From Blasia pusilla (lineage: Eukaryota; Marchantiophyta; Marchantiopsida; Blasiales), in contig CM114273.1 in NCBI GenBank assembly GCA_050084515.1, positions 33,666,001 through 33,730,000 of the forward strand: a stretch of 64,000 bases of DNA. Direction: 5' to 3'. The translations under genes and the position numbers were made by a program. Below are positions 24,481 through 36,028 of this stretch, piece after piece; position 1 is the stretch's first letter; each line of letters begins with the position of its first letter. The notes beneath the pieces are model-generated. The model was not told the origin of the DNA. It did no database searches and saw only the letters and a list, made by a program, of their open reading frames with translations.

Positions 24481-27103
24481 GGTCACATTTGAGGTTTGTA
24501 AAACACACGAACAAAAGAAAATTATGTGTTTATCCTCAATGGTGTACGCTTTTTGAAATGGGACACAAATGGAGCAGGTTGAATAGCGCGTTGCAGATTG
24601 CTTCCATTTTAATTGATGATTTATGATGTGATGTTGCAGAATTGGAAACTGCTGCAACATGTATTTTTCGCCATGCAAGAATTGATCACATACTTGTGAA
24701 TTTGCGCATACTTGCCTTTTTGCATTGCTCAAGGTGTAGAGACAAGTATTGGTTCTCAGATGAATAGATACTATGACGACGGCTACTCACTATCACTTAC
24801 CGTCAGGGATTTTATGCATTTCAAGAATTTTTCTATTCTCAGTGTGCGCTATCGGATCCCCACTCACGAGCAGCAATGGTTTGAGTGCCTTCTTGCATAA
24901 TCCTAATTACACACCGGCATGGATTCTTGTACATTAGTGTGGATTACATTCTCCTTGCTATATTACCCCATCTAGGCTGAATTTTAGGCCTTTGGTGATT
25001 GCACATCTGATTGCTCTTGCTCCTCGAGTTCAACTTACCTCGATTCTTCTCATGCACAAGCAAACAAGCAATGACTAAAACTAGATGCCTTTGATATCGG
25101 CCTATCTCGGGGTTTACATAGGGTGCGAAATTCGGTTTCTACAATTATACAATAGTTATAATTATAGATAGTTATAATTGTAGAAACCGAATAATTGTAA
25201 TCCGGTATATACTTAGGAATATGGGCATTTATTATGTGCAAGGGAAGCCCACAAAAATAGGTGTTCCTTTCCTATCTCTATTTCTCGTTGGTCCTAGGTC
25301 CCAACTGATGTGCTTTATCAAGAATACGTGCTAGCTTGCTTATGAAGGTTGTAGTGTGGATTTGCTACTAAGAGTCATTGGGTTAGAATTGTTGAGTTGC
25401 TAGATCAAGTGATAGCCAATTACATTGTGCACTCGGAGGAGGAGTTAATTGCAAATTCATAAAAGTTGAGTGTGGGGCTGGCCGTGAATCATGTTGTTTT
25501 GGCTCTTGCAATCTCTTGAACCCATCTTACAAAACTTCTGCCCATGGCCACTTTCTTCATTAGTCTATGTCAACATTGATAAACTGCTAAAGCGACTGCC
25601 ACGTAGGGTGCACTTCACAGGAAACTACCAAGTACTACACTTACTATTATGCCCATGTTACATTTTCAATGCAACTCGCTTTTCTGAGACTGTAAACTTG
25701 CTGCACTTTGTTGAGCAAATTTTTTTAATGTGATTCTCTCTTTGGTGGACGCTCTTGCGTAATACATATATATGCTACAACTTAATGATCAGAGATAATT
25801 TTTCCCATGTCAATTATGCCTACATGAGTTGATATCTACCATGTTGTATGTAGCTGAGGCTAAGAGAGTAGTAAGGTAGTAAGTCGAGAATGCCATTTCT
25901 TCTTTTCATCATGCTTATATGATGTGTTCTTTCAGTTAGCTTACCATTTATGAAGCATTTGTTTTTCTTTGAAGTTTTGTTCTTGTTTGTCCATTTCTTA
26001 CAAGTGCCTTTCAACTCCACACAAATCTGTAGACCTCTGAATTTGTGACTGGTATGCTATGTGAGTAGTCAACACTAGCAGAGAACATGATGTTGTTTCA
26101 CTCTTAATTCAACCTTGTGAACACACTTGTTAACATATTGATCGGTAGTATTTGAAGCTACGAAGCTCATGATCTCCTTGAGATATCCTACTAGATGTAC
26201 GTGCATAATCTAGGGCATGAAATGACCCTTCTCTATGTTCGTTTAGACAATTGAGACAATACACATAACTTCATTGCACTTAACTCATGCACCATACCAA
26301 CTATGAAACGAGGAAGTGACCTCCTAGACATCTACTCTACTACTCTGACTCATTGAGACAATCTTTACATATATGCTTTTGATGTGCTTCATTGTGCCCC
26401 TTTTCCACCTGAGAGCATTTTAGTATTTCACTCTCAAATGTTTTTTTCTATTACAACCCAGTTAATTCACCACAACAATAAGTATGTGAATCCTATCACT
26501 CCACCTGCTTGCTGTCCAACTATGTTACATGCATTGCCAAGATTACATAGTAAGGATGTAAGATATCTGCCCATCATGTAACAAGGAAGCCCATTCACAA
26601 GAACGTTTGTGTTAATTTGAAGCTATGCCAAGATTACAACTTCGTGAAAAAATGATGGTGGGAAGGCTGCATCAAAAGAAGTCCACTTATCTAAACTTGA
26701 TCAAGAAATAAGGTTATAGTGCTGATGCAACGCTATAAACATTAGCTATAAAGAATCCTTCTGTACACATACTTTCAGGGACCCCTGATGGCCTCAAATT
26801 TCATAACTTCTATTGACATTTCACAATTACCCATCAAGCACTCTTATGTATGAAATGTGCATAGGTATGTAGGATAATCCATCTATGACCATAGATAAGG
26901 TAACCCTTTTGACAACTCCCATGCCCCAATGTAAACTTTTTGCTTTTAAAATGTCACGCGCTCTCTACTAGAATGAACAAATTTTCCAAGATAATCCACA
27001 TTACTAGTAAGACTCCCTTTACATAGCTGCCAGCCTCAATGCTATGTTTTTGCACTTCTACAAGAAACATAGTCAATGAAGTAGTTTCCAATGACTGAAG
27101 TGC
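24481..27103. other. Low-copy-looking DNA, no gene recognised
   Basis: G+C is somewhat higher than in the AT-rich stretches. Frames of 60-87 codons occur on both strands and none has a motif. Together with 28095-30978 and 32018-32600 it seems to be one older sequence into which two solo LTRs inserted. A perfect hairpin lies at 25130-25192. Confidence 0.35.
25130..25192. repeat. Perfect 20-base inverted repeat with 23-base loop
   Basis: 25130-25149 (attcggtttctacaattata) and 25173-25192 are exact reverse complements. The loop is also AT-rich and partly self-complementary (ttataattat). Confidence 0.9.
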
Positions 27104-28094
27104 AAAAGTATCGTGCGCCTACTCTCCTTGAACGTGAATCTTTAGTGTTGCGGAAGGGTGCGTTTAGTAGGATACGCTCTCTATCCTGATCTGCACCCAA
27201 ACATGCACTCACGTTAGATGGATCTTGGTCAATCAGCATTCTAACTTTATGAGTCCTCGACTTGGCCTCTCATCAAGCTCAACCTTCCTAGTTTCGCGGT
27301 TTACAACACATGCAAGTCTTTCAAGATTTGGGACAAACTTTCTGGTCGGTTGAGGAACCTCAAACGGCGTTTGCACGCCTAGCGGTTTCATTTGGCCAAT
27401 GAAGATCCAATGAGTCTCTAATCAGGATTCATGAAAATGAGTCGCGGGTTGGAATCCAAGTGTGGTTTACGAAATCCACTCCCTTGGATCATGTTTGGGT
27501 TTCAAGTTCCAATGCCAAACTCTCGTTCCATCCCGTGCCCTTGAGACGCCGTTTGATGCTCAAAGTGGGGTTCGGGTTCCAAGAATCCTTGGAACCTTCT
27601 GGGGATCTCCCCTAAACTTTAGGGAAAGACAGTCGGGCCCCTCAACCCGACTCCTCTTAAAGTCATTTTCGGAAAATATCTCAAGTTCTACTAAAGCGTT
27701 TCCTAATACCTTTGGTGCGTTTTAATTTTCTTGGCATAAGCTTTCCAAAGCCACCTTATTTTTTCCAAATGCATCTCAGAACTAAACATTATGGTTCAAA
27801 ACACAGTCAAAATCCCCAAACGTTAGTCGCATTCCAAAACTGGTTCTCACGTGTTTGGCAACCAACCTTCCTAGACTCAACTCATCTCAAGTCTTGGTTT
27901 ATGTTTGGTACAGGTTTCGTGCTTGCGACCATAAATGCATGAAATGCACAAACTCTATTGCGCATTTCGTCTCTTGGACTTTTCCAAGAGATCTCTCCAA
28001 AGTGCAATCATTGTAGCGCGAGCACACTAAAGTTGCGATGTTTTTCTTGGCATCTGTTTGGTGTTTGTTTGGTTATGAGGTTCGCGACAGAAAG
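27104..28094. mobile_element. Solo LTR, copy A, with imperfect target-site duplication
   Basis: 27109-28089 aligns along its whole length with 30984-32012, in the same orientation. The right end is ...GCGACA; the left end reads TATCGTGCGCC where copy B has TGTCCTACGCC, so the canonical TG has mutated to TA. The five bases before (aaaag, 27104-27108) and after (gaaag, 28090-28094) agree in four of five, as expected of a decayed 5-base target duplication. It contains no internal retrotransposon domain. Frames inside, such as the 87-codon 27462-27725, are not genes. Confidence 0.65.
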
Positions 28095-30978
28095 GGAAAC
28101 CACGGCCTACTCCACACGATACGTGAGATGCATGCAATTTATTTCCACATTTTGCAAAAGCACATCTACAATAGGACCTAATTTTCAGTTAGACAAGGAT
28201 GAATATTAGGAGAGTGAGGAAACCATCAAAGGCACAAAAAGTACCCCCTTATAGCTAGCAAAAAGTACCCCCTTATAGCTACATACATCAAAGTTCTCTG
28301 ATGTTTGATTACAAAAAAAGATAACCTTTTTCTAGGATTTTTGGGTATGCATGGGGCACTAGTCTCCATCCATTATATGAAAATTTGAGGTATAGGCGTT
28401 GAATGGTAAAATCATACGTCATTGAGGTATACAATAAGTGATGTGTCTGACCGCAGTCACACTGGTCTCATTAGACAGCTAGGCAATGAATAGTTATATT
28501 GTGGAAGGTATCACGATTGTTAGAATAAATCGGTGGGATCTAGCAAAGCGTCTGCACGAGTAGTGGAGGACAGGCCCAAGAGGTCGAGGATGACCTGTTG
28601 AGGCCTTCGTTTCGGCTCATTTGGAGCCATATTGAGAAACTTACTATTTTAGGTAAGTACCATTTTGAGTATATGATTGACTTTCTATTTTTGGTAAGTG
28701 GCTCTTGACCTCCTACATCAAGTCAAGAGCCAAGGAGGTGACTTGGGAGAATAGGTTACCATGGAGAGAGCTTGGGAGAGGGGAGGGGTATATCTCAAGG
28801 AGAGAGAGCTTGAGAGCTCATTCTCTCTTTGTTGAACCTCTTGGCATAAGGCAGCGGAGCTATGGTCCCTTGCCTTGTGAGTGTAACCCAAGCCTCTCAT
28901 TAGGAGAGTGGGTTTGGTTTGACATGAGAGAGAGTGCACACCTTTGAGAGCTATGGTGTGAGATGGTGTAGAGAGAGATTGGATCTTACTTTATTGGAGA
29001 TATTTTGGTACTTCTCGCCTCTGTGTATGGATGTCATGAGTTAGCATGGGATCGTGCGTGTGTTCGATGACAACGATGTATGTTATGTAGCGATGTGTAT
29101 GCGCATGACAAAGGGAGGATTTAAATTGATAAAAGACATTTTAAATTCTGTACCACAGCCATACCTCCAATGCGTCTTTTGTAGCACAATGATAGACAAT
29201 TTGCTTTCCTACTTTATTCGTACTTTCTTTCACATGAACTGCATAATCCGCTTTTGGCCATGATAAACATGGTAGTCACCATCCTCTTTTGCTTTAGCAA
29301 CCGTCTCCTCACTTGACACCAACCCTTTTGTAGTAACTTGAATCTCTTGACCCAACTGACACAACGAGAACTCAACACCATCAGAAGTAGTATGTGCAAT
29401 ATAGTGTGTCACGATTCAGCCTACACAAAGTGACGAGTATCAGAGATGTTTTGCTTGTATTGACGTAACATCAAACATCCGTGCTTCTTATATCTACATT
29501 GATGAAGCATAACCTACATGCATCTTGTCATCAGCTTACTGCTTATGAAAATACTATTTGATTCATATTTCTTTTTCTAATAACAATGTCCTTGTAAAAT
29601 GCATATACACTTACTGAATTCCAGTTTATGCTATCGGCTACTGAATCACTTTCTTGTGGCCTTCTATAACTTACATGGTTATATGATTCTACTTAACATT
29701 CAGTGTATACCACCTCATGATGTGTCTTTGTGCTTCCTTTGGCCATGAAACTATAAATGGTGTTAGTAATCGGCTTGCCAACCATCCTTTATTGCCCAAG
29801 CATCTATGTCCCTCCATCTTTCTTTAAATTTTGTATAAATCTAGTTCAGTATAGTAGGTAGCACATAAGAAGCTGCAGACAACCCCTTTTCGTACCCTCA
29901 AGGCCCTTATAGGCACCTTGTTTAATCCCTCTTATTTATTATGCAAGACAAACTCCTCCACCACAACCTACAATATTGACATAGTTCTTTCTCCTCTATT
30001 ACATCATTGTCTAAATGAGTGATGAATCAATTCCATAATCCATCATTTTTCCAGTAATGTTTGTGTATTTGAGAAGCAGTATATTTCCAAGGTCAGATTC
30101 TTGTAGTGTACCTTGTCAGCAGCCTTATAACACTCAGTTTTTTCATTAGTAATTCGGATTTTTTGTTGAGCAACTATGCATATATAGAGGTATGTCCCTC
30201 AAACAAATGTTGAGAGTTCTCTCTTGTAACCATGAATCCAGCTACCTTAGCCCCTATTGAGTATACCCCTACCCACATCCTACTTGCACACTCTTCATGT
30301 GGTCTAAAAGGCCATCTCCAAACTTTTAAGATAAGCCGAAAGAGAAAAAAATTTGTATGAGCTCCACATACTATCAAGATGCCTGATCCCTATCACAGCT
30401 ACAAATCAGATGGTTTATCGACCTATGGGCATACTCATATCAATCATTGACCTCAATTAGCGTATAGTGCCCGATTGTGCAATATGACAAGAGCTACGAC
30501 TACCAGGAGACTCAAGCATTCAGATGCACAATGTAGACAATAGTTGTGTGTGTGCAGGAGACATGCACGGCTAAGGCATGCCAATGCTATGAAACTATTA
30601 CAAAATCCAATCTGCAAGTGAGCCTATAGGATTTGATAGATATAGATGTTTTATTAGCACAATGGCAGTTACAATGCTCATCATTCATTAATAAAATGAC
30701 ATGCTATGGAAACTGTGGATTTGTGTCTTATCGTACTAACCATTCATCAATGACACTAGTTACATCAGACAACTACCCTCCTTATGCACTTTGCAATGGA
30801 CATATGTTTAAGTATATTATCCCAAGCCCTGGGTCATTCTACGTTTGCTGTCACTCTGCAAAAAAACATCGAAAGTACTGGATGCAATGTTTATATGATT
30901 CTTGCATATATCCAAGACATATTGGAAGTCAATCCGCTCCACCTTCAGTTGCTCTCTCTTGTTGATTATAGGATTGGT
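28095..30978. other. Sequence between the two solo LTRs, no gene recognised
   Basis: If the LTRs belonged to one element, gag or pol sequence should lie here; I find none. The stretch holds an inverted copy of dispersed repeat R (28640-29020), a duplicated word pair near 28240-28270 (aaaaagtacccccttatagct twice), and small frames on both strands, including 110 codons at 30633-30965, without motifs. Confidence 0.4.
28640..29020 (-). repeat. Dispersed repeat R, copy 2 (inverted)
   Basis: It is the reverse-complement counterpart of 18890-19400. The block tggagatattttggtacttctcgcc near 28997 matches caccaaaatatctcca near 19003. The gaggttcaacaa block is present as its complement near 28830, and the spacing is preserved. 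Confidence 0.55.
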
Positions 30979-32017
30979 ATAGATGTCCTACGCCTACTCT
31001 CCTTGAACATTAATCTTTGTTGATGTGGAAGCGTGCGTTCAGTAGGAGACACTCTCAACGCTAATCTGCATCCAAACACACACTCTGTTTAGTTAAGTCT
31101 TGATCAATCATCAGGCTAAATTTCTGAGTTCTCATCTCGGTCTCTCATCAAGCTCAACTTTCCTAGTTTCTCAGTTTACAACACAAGCAAGTCTCGAAAG
31201 ACTTGGGACAAACTTTCTCGTCGGTTCAAGGACCTCAAACGGCGTTTTGTGCTTGGCGGTTCCAACTGTCGAATGGACATCAAATGAGTCTCTAATTGAA
31301 ACTCACAAAAAATAAATCACGGGTCGGAATCCAGTGTGGCGTACAAAGTCCACTCCCTTGGATCTAGTTTGGGTTTTGAATTCCAACGCCAAACTCCCTT
31401 TCCATCCCGTGCCCTTGAGACGTTGTTTGGTGCTTAAAGTGGAGTTCATGTTCCGAGAATCCTCGCAAAGACCCCCTCTTACTAGTACTTCTGGGGATCT
31501 CCGGGGTCCCCCTAACTTTAGGGAAAGACAGGCGGGCCCCTCAGATTGGCCCTCAACCCGATTACTCTCACAATTGTTTTCGGCAATTATCTCAGCCTAT
31601 ACTTATGCGTTTGTTGGGATCTTTGGTGCATTGGAAGCGTCTTAGGATAAGCTTTCAACTATTCCTTATTTATCTTGAACACATCTTGGAGCTAAACGTT
31701 ATGTTTTAAAACACAGTCTAATTCCCCAAACGCTAGTCGTGTTCCAAAACTGGTTCTCACCTCTTTGGCAACTAACCTTCATCCAAGACTCAACTCATCT
31801 TAGGTCTTGGTTCACGTTTGGTCTAGGTTTCCTGGTTGCGACCACTAACGCATGAAATGGAGAACTCTATTCTACGTTTTGTCTCTTGTACTTTTCCAAG
31901 AGACCTTCCCAAAGCCTCTCCAAAGCGCGATCATCGCAGCGTGAGTCCACTTGAGTTATGATGTTTCGCTTGGCGCCTACTTGGTGTTCATTTGGTTATG
32001 AGGGTCGCAACAATAGA
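30979..32017. mobile_element. Solo LTR, copy B, with perfect ATAGA target-site duplication
   Basis: The 1029-base unit 30984-32012 begins TGTCCTACG and ends CGCAACA, giving the TGT...ACA terminal inverted bases of LTRs. It is flanked on both sides by ATAGA (30979-30983 and 32013-32017), a canonical 5-base target-site duplication. It matches copy A over its length. A complete pair of flanking duplications around a single LTR shows integration followed by LTR-LTR recombination. The Copia/Gypsy superfamily cannot be told without internal sequence. Confidence 0.85.
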
Positions 32018-35000
32018 AGCTAAGTACAATGGCTTTCACAACGGTTTCTTTCAAGTAGACTCCCTAATTGATTTCACACTAATATCTTGGAATTCATGTA
32101 TTCTAGCTCCCTTAAATCATGAATTCATATGTTGGCAAGTCAAAAGTATTATTAGTTAACCTCCGAGTAAACGAGTTACATCTACAATGCATGCCATTGA
32201 TCGAGCTACCTGACCCAAAATGTGGCTTAGTAGTTCTACCATCTTCATCTATTGATGGTATTCTAAAGGCATCGCAAGAGAAGAGCCAACTTACCCATAG
32301 GATAGCAGTAGATCCATACAATGTTGAACTTAATGTTCTCCAAGATGTCCAATACTCATTTCCATTGAAGGAGCGTAAGTCGTACGATATTTTTCACAAT
32401 GGCAGTGTATTTTCTAGAGCTGTTGCTCAATCTAGGGATCAATTTCTTAGTGACCACAATGACACTTCACCCATGGCTGATTTGGAATGGAAGCTGCTTA
32501 CTTATATAATTGTGTATTGAGCTTTATTGTTCCTCACATCACTTACATTTCTCTCCTTTTCACCACTATTCTATTTTATCATATCATTCACATTCTCTTT
32601 GCGGCTCATTGTACTGATTAACTATGCAACTTGTGGTACAAGTTGCCATTCTCTATACGATGTTCATTGTTTTTGATAGCATAGCACCGACACATTGTCA
32701 CAAATTTGTGTAAAATTAATTGTAGCTACTGTGGTACATTCTCTCTACCGACTCTACCCTTGAAGTAGCTACTTACTTTTGTTTCTGCACCATGCAAACT
32801 ACTAAATGAATTGAATCCTCTAATGAAACTTTGAGAATTCTTATTATGAGCCTCAAAACATTGACATGTTAACGCTAAGAGTGTGGCAATCTATGCTATT
32901 AATTCAAAGTGCATAAACCACAAAAATAAAATTAACACACTAAAATTTTGATTTTTTTACACATTAAATTTTTTAATTCCTTTCATCCTTGCATTTGAAA
33001 GGAGCATTAAGGACAAGGAGGGGGAAATTATGAGAATTAGTAGGCAATTAAAACAGATTTTCCACTACTTTTAAATTAAGCTTCCACTCCAAAAAATAAT
33101 CAATTTAATATGTGCATAATATGGGCATACCCCTAATGCAAAATATGCTAAAGATAATAACATGCGAGTAATGGATAAACAATTATTGAGGATAAATAAA
33201 TTGATTATTAAGGATGATTGTGGATGAATGAATAATGAGGTTCATTCATATAATCATTAAAAAGATTTCAATCATGCAATATTAAAGGGATTGTCTCCAC
33301 TTCAAGATAGAGATTGGCTTGTATTATATTTAGAATAAGCATCATAGTTTATTAATCAAGTTGTCATTTTACCTTTCCACCTACTTATATTTCTCTCTTT
33401 AAGGGATGGTGCTTGTGTTGGGGTTCGGGATTATGATTTAAGAATAAAAATAGAGAAAATACTTGAAATCGAAGAAACTCATAAATTGAAGACTGTAGTT
33501 ATGAAAATAAAAATATAACATCTTATTTTTAATAAAAATCACAAATGAGGAGTCTGTATGAAAAAAATGATAAGAATGGACAAGAGGGTGAAGGGAAATG
33601 GGAAGCACTCTAAGAACCTAAGAGTTTCAAATGATTGTGTTGGAATAATTAAGTAAGACCACAAAACCAAGCTTTCTATATTATAAAGAAAATTGTATTT
33701 TTAGAAATAGCATTAAAAACTACGTTTATGGAATAGAATGTGAGACCTCTAATAACAAACATATCATACAACAAAAGTAATACATCCGAAAAGTAGGACT
33801 TGTAAGAATGAAAGTTTCATTAACAACAAAACTAAAACACATCAATCTTATATTAAAATTATAATAGTTGATTACAACTTGGGATCTATAGGAATAAAAG
33901 TGTCATTAAATAAAGATGACCGATCCTTAAAAAAATGTAGTATTTAATATTTCTATATTCAATTATCTACATTAGCAATTATGTGTATACTTAAACTTCC
34001 TATTCGCACATTTTATCCAAGGCTTCACACCTCTAAGATTCTTATTCTACAAAAAAAATTGATTTAAAAAAATTTTTTTCCAATGATGTTTTCATAATGA
34101 GAAATTTCTCCTAGAGGGTTTAAAAAACAATTCTTTTCCATTTCTAGTCATGTTTTCATCATCAAAATTGATTCGGAAGAATTCTTGTCTGATTTTTATT
34201 GCAAGAATTTCCTATCCTCTAGGTACTACTCAAGTTTTCAAAGCTTCTCTTTTTTAGGTCATTTTTTTTCCTTATATCGCATAGATAGTAAAAAAAAGAA
34301 TCATAGTTGGATAGAAATTGGTATTTTTATGGAAAAAAGTGTAAGGGATATTGTAGTACTAATAACATACTAGGAATACAATTAGGTACTATGAATGTGC
34401 ATTCCAACCAATTTTAACTTTCATGACTTTACATTCTTTTCTCCTTCAAGATTCTCAAAGCCCATCATGAGCAACAAAAGTGATGTTTGAGAATTATTAT
34501 CTATGCAGGATAGCATGCACAAAAGCTAAGTACAAACGGGAATTAGAAGATTCCTCATAGCCAAGATCTCTAGACTATCAATAAAAATCAAGAAAGATAT
34601 TTGAATAAACAATGATCATCAACTTCTCATGATGGAATGAGGTATGTGATATGCAACAAAAAATGTAAAATATCCTTAAAATTAAGGATCTACAAGAACA
34701 AAATCTCATATCCAAATTTTGCTAAATTTACATATTTTTTTAATCTAGATTCCCTTTATCACCACATCTAAGAAGTTTTATTTTTATTTCGATGATTAGA
34801 GATTTTCTTCAAAACCTAAATATTCAATTAAAAAAGAAACAACCCAATATATTTGAGATACCCACCAATTATTTAAAAAAAAATGATCTTCAAGATTAAC
34901 TTTATGAGAATACAACAAATATCTAAGACTTGGAAGTATGGTCGTATGGGACCTCTTAGATGAAGGGTTTAAAGATCTTTTGGCACATTTTAAAAAAACG

Positions 35001-35269
35001 TAAAATGTCCAAAACAATGTCAGATAGATCATGATTGGAAACTACAATAATTGGTTATCATTGGAAATTTCTTAATAATAATCATTATAAAATTTAACTC
35101 TTGTAACTTAAGCTATTTGTTGAAAGAGTACCCTTTTTTACTTGTTATGCATGTACACATTGCTATAAAATGTATTCTCATAGGTGAAGACACCATACTC
35201 AATCATGGAGTCCATATATTCCAACAATCATGTACCAAAAAGGTCTCAAATTAAGGAAATTTGAAATAA
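32018..35269. other. No gene recognised; one 133-codon frame and AT-rich DNA
   Basis: A plus frame at 32119-32520 encodes 133 residues, beginning MNSYVGKSKVLLVNLRV, with mixed hydrophilic composition. I do not recognise it, and it has no neighbouring exon I can connect. It may be a fragment of the older sequence interrupted by solo LTR B. From about 32550 to 35250 the DNA is strongly AT-rich with no supported feature. Confidence 0.35.
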
Positions 35270-35530
35270 ACAACCACACATTTATGCAACACGCCATAAC
35301 TTTCTAATTTTCAAGCCAAACGCACTCGCAAGGAGAGCAATAACTTTATTGCCTCATGGAAGCAGCCGCAACAATGAGATAATGAACTTTCCAAGATCTC
35401 TCCCTATTGACTTGCGCATACATGGCATCTCATCTATTCTAATATATAATAGTAGGTCATGATTCACTTACTAAAAGAGAAATTTAACTAAGCCCAAAAA
35501 TAGGGAATTTACCCAAAATGATATGCTCCT
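35270..35530 (+). repeat. Dispersed repeat R, copy 3 (diverged)
   Basis: The order of blocks matches copy 1: 'tgcctcatgga...gcaacaatgagataatgaac.ttccaagatctctccct' and then 'agggaatttacccaaaatgatatgctcctc', the latter matching 19365-19395. It is more diverged than copies 1 and 2. Confidence 0.4.
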
Positions 35531-35827
35531 CGAAATGGCTTCAGATCAGCCCAAAGCAAGTGGTAGCCTGCTCATTCAAGTCGTCTTTCTCCTCAACAAG
35601 TTATCCTTAACTTATTGAGACCAAACTTAGTGGATACACTATGTGGATACTCTATGCTCAAATCTAAAAGGTTTGACAATTATCCTACGCATTGCTACAT
35701 TACGTACTCTTGTAAATTCCTTCCTCTTTCAGACTTTGAGTCACTAGGAAATGTGGTCGTCCTCCTACTTAGGTGTAGCTGGGAGTTGGGACGTCATCAT
35801 AGTAAGTTTTAGTATCATTTCCTCAAT

Positions 35828-36028
35828 TTGCGAGGGGAAGGGAAGGAAGTTCATAGATACTTTTCGGAACTTGAGATTGAATCGTGTAGTTTCAGTAGAT
35901 CCTCATTGCCCAAACGTGTAAAACTCTTCTCCTCATTGAATTCCATCGTAGATGAGGGAAACACGTGCCCAAGGGACCGGTTCAAAATAGTTGATAGTGT
36001 GGAGAAGTCGACATTCCATTTTACTAAG
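35828..36028 (+). pseudogene. Duplicated first-exon fragment of the unrecognised gene at 39715-41271
   Basis: The DNA from about 35932 to 36040 matches, in inverted orientation, the first exon and its 5' flank of the gene at 41206-41271. Both share tcattgaattcca.cgtaga, then gcccaagggacc, and end at STFHFTK / STFQFTK followed by a splice-donor-like gttaa / gttag. Here the open frame extends upstream for about 67 codons. No counterpart of the second exon is visible in the following 3 kb, so this is a partial copy. Family unknown. Confidence 0.4.

Noticed and set aside
27104-32017. A single full-length LTR retrotransposon bounded by the two similar 1-kb repeats
   Set aside because: Each repeat has its own flanking 5-base duplication, the outermost flanks do not match each other, and no gag or pol sequence lies between them.
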